Shown: positions 53,555 through 55,000 of the stretch, piece by piece | Position numbering within the stretch: position 1 is the stretch's first letter | Layout: each line of letters begins with the position of its first letter | Assembly: GCA_027972325.1 (NCBI GenBank) | Contig: JAPMOS010000103.1 | Span: forward strand, 1-55,000 | Direction of reading: 5' to 3' | DNA length: 55,000 nt | Origin: Paratrimastix pyriformis | Lineage: Eukaryota; Preaxostyla; Paratrimastigidae | The notes under the pieces: generated by a model | Seen by the model: only the letters and a program-made list of their open reading frames with translations | Told to the model about the DNA's origin: nothing | Databases searched by the model: none | Program-made: the position numbers and the translations under genes

Positions 53555-54493
53555 ATGAAATTCCTCCTGCTCTCCGCAGCTCTTGTGATCTCGGCACTCG
53601 CCTGGAAGGATTACAAGCCCGACTGCAAGCCCGACTGTGACTACAAGCCTGATTGCGACTACAAGCCCGATTGCGACTACAAGCCCGACTTTGGCTGCAA
53701 GCCCGAGTTCGACTGCAAGCCCGAGATGCCCGAGTGCAAGCCCTGCAAGAAGCCCGTCTGCAAGCCCGTGATGGTTTGCGCTCCCCCCAAGCCGAAGTAC
53801 AAGGTCATCCCCGTTGAGGCCGAGTACGAGAAGGAGATGGCCGAGAAGCAGGCCTGCGAGGAGGACATGGTCTGTGATCGTCCCCATCATCTGGCGCGGA
53901 TTCTCAACTCTGAACAATGCAGGCCCGCCGCAACGCCGAGAAGATGTTCTGCGACTCCGAGAACGCCGAGGAGCGCGCCTGCGAGGAGGAGGAGGAGAAC
54001 AAGAAGCTGGCCGACATCATGGCCGCCTCCAAGAACAAGCAACGCAGCCGGTCGACCAACGCCCACACCATTGACGAGGTCAAGGTGCACAAGCTGAACG
54101 ACCAGTCCGAGTCCACCAACGAGTGCGAGGACGAGCACGCCAAGGTGCAGAAGGCCGACATCTACTCCAAGAACCGCGCCGCCAAGAAGGCCGCCGAGCG
54201 CCAGTCCCAGAAGAAGAAGGCCGCCCAGGAGGAGGAGGCCTGCCTGCGGGCCAACAAGAAGGGCATGAAGGCCGCCAAGAAGGCTGCCAAGGTCCGACCA
54301 CGCAGACACTGCTCTGGTGGGCCTTCGCCTCTCCATGCCTGTGCCCCTGGCTCACTTTGCCTTTTTCCAATTCCCCTGGTGATCTCGACAGGAGTGCGAG
54401 ACCAAGATTGTCCCCGTCTACTCCAAGCCCGTCTGCCGCCCGATGCGCTCGTGCGACTATGACGACATGGACTACTGCGACTACGACTGCTAG
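53555..54493 (+). CDS. Secreted Cys/Lys-rich repeat protein
   Basis: MKFLLLSAALVISALA is a clear signal peptide. The mature N-terminus has four or five DCDYKPDCDYKPD repeats then CKPEF, CKPEMPECKPCKKPVCKPVM. Exon 1 (53555-53869) splices in phase to exon 2 (53923-54291): a charged helical region (EKMFCDSENAEERACEEEEE, KKLADIMAASKNKQ, NRAAKKAAERQSQKKKAAQE) and then exon 3 (54392-54493): ECETKIVPVYSKPVCRPMRS, then DYDDMDYCDYDC and stop. Donors GTCTGT and GTCCGA. Codon use is strongly biased to G/C-ending codons (GAG, AAG, GCC), as in abundant proteins. I know no homologue; it could be a cell-surface, wall or mucilage component, which is inference from composition only. About 255 aa. Confidence 0.8.
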
Positions 54494-54904
54494 ACGCGGT
54501 GTGGCCGTGGCTTTATGACCCTTTGACACCACCCAACCCCCCCTCAATCCACCCACCCATCCCCGGGTCCCTTCCCCTGACCCGTTTTCCCCATGGGCTC
54601 AACCAAGAACCCGACTCTGCTCACGCACTCCTTCTGGGAGACAACAAAGATGGGACGGTCTTTCCCACTGACTCAACACCGTCAAACAACAGCAACACCA
54701 AAAACAACAACGTTACACGAGGAGACTGTTCAGGGGGGGGCGGGGGGAGAGTCCACATGCCAAGCGAAGAAGGGCCTTCCGTGGGGGAGGAGGAGAGATT
54801 CGGTGGGGAGGGGGTAAAATCGACATGATCCCTTGCGAAAACATCTGCCCGTCCCTCCATCGGGGGGGAGATCCACCATCCTCCCCAAGACGGAATGAAG
54901 TCGC
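54494..54904. other. Convergent intergenic region
   Basis: Holds the 3' UTRs of the secreted protein gene and of the next, minus-strand gene. A G run at 54733-54746; no gene seen. Confidence 0.5.
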
Positions 54905-55000
54905 TCAGCCCTCGTTAAAGCAGGCCCAGAAGTCGTCGCTCTCCTGGCCCTGGGTCTCCACCTCCACCTCGACAATCTCCTCCCACGCGCAAAAGTCGGC
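54905..55000 (-). CDS. C-terminus of a possible gelsolin-repeat protein (partial)
   Basis: The minus strand from the right edge reads ADFCAWEEIVEVEVETQG then QESDDFWACFNEG and a stop at 54905-54907. QG-x-E-x2-x-FW near a domain end is typical of gelsolin/villin repeats, but only 31 residues are visible, so the call is weak. Confidence 0.4.
   Translation of the reverse strand, partial: ADFCAWEEIVEVEVETQGQESDDFWACFNEG

Overview
The window is nuclear DNA of a GC-rich, intron-rich unicellular eukaryote that very probably bears cilia. Evidence: nearly every real gene is split by spliceosomal introns of 46-80 nt (longer where repeats have invaded), and one 19.6-kb gene is a clear RPGRIP1L-type ciliary transition-zone protein. 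Other genes are standard eukaryotic housekeeping types: PP4 phosphatase catalytic subunit, an MPP6-like exosome cofactor, a METTL13-like methyltransferase, a UBR7-like protein and tRNA-His. I cannot name the species. The most consistent global feature is a non-standard 5' splice site: about 50 of the 60 donors I could place by phase and homology begin GTC, mostly GTCYG(Y), not GTRAGT.

Layout. 1-1763 (-): 5' part of an SH3/coiled-coil gene running off the left edge. 1852-3036 (+): METTL13-like methyltransferase. 3190-22350: an accessory block holding a family of F-box-like/LRR/zinc/CHAT (caspase-fold) genes. Copy A (3992-8841, -) looks whole. Copy C (9190-10590, +) is decayed. Copy B (11074-22230, -) is split by a 6-kb LINE at 13393-19406. 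Inverted 3' fragments and very short LINE tails are scattered around them. 22901-24231 (-): MPP6-like. 24353-43937 (+): RPGRIP1L-like gene whose introns hold (TGA/TCA)n tracts, three minisatellites, a small MITE, a nested MITE/Tc1/SINE stack and many partial copies of its own exon edges. 45214-46733 (-): PPP4C. 47080-48539 (+): nucleoside hydrolase. 48724-49281 (-): unknown small gene. 49373-53372 (-): WD40-UBR box-PHD protein with a tRNA-His in an intron. 53555-54493 (+): secreted Cys/Lys-rich repeat protein. 54905-55000 (-): C-terminus of a possible gelsolin-repeat protein.

The housekeeping genes are not an operon-like set; they are closely packed, partly in divergent pairs (SH3/METTL13, MPP6/RPGRIP1L, PPP4C/nucleoside hydrolase, WD40-UBR/secreted protein). 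The strongest candidates for new biology are the F-box/LRR/CHAT family (a possible LRR-sensor plus caspase-like protease architecture), a LINE that joins an SLX1-type GIY-YIG nuclease to RT, RNase H and a restriction-like endonuclease, the GTCYG splice donors, the exon-edge ghost copies, and the WD40-UBR-PHD fusion. Exon boundaries given here come from reading frame, homology and splice-site matching by eye, with no transcript data.
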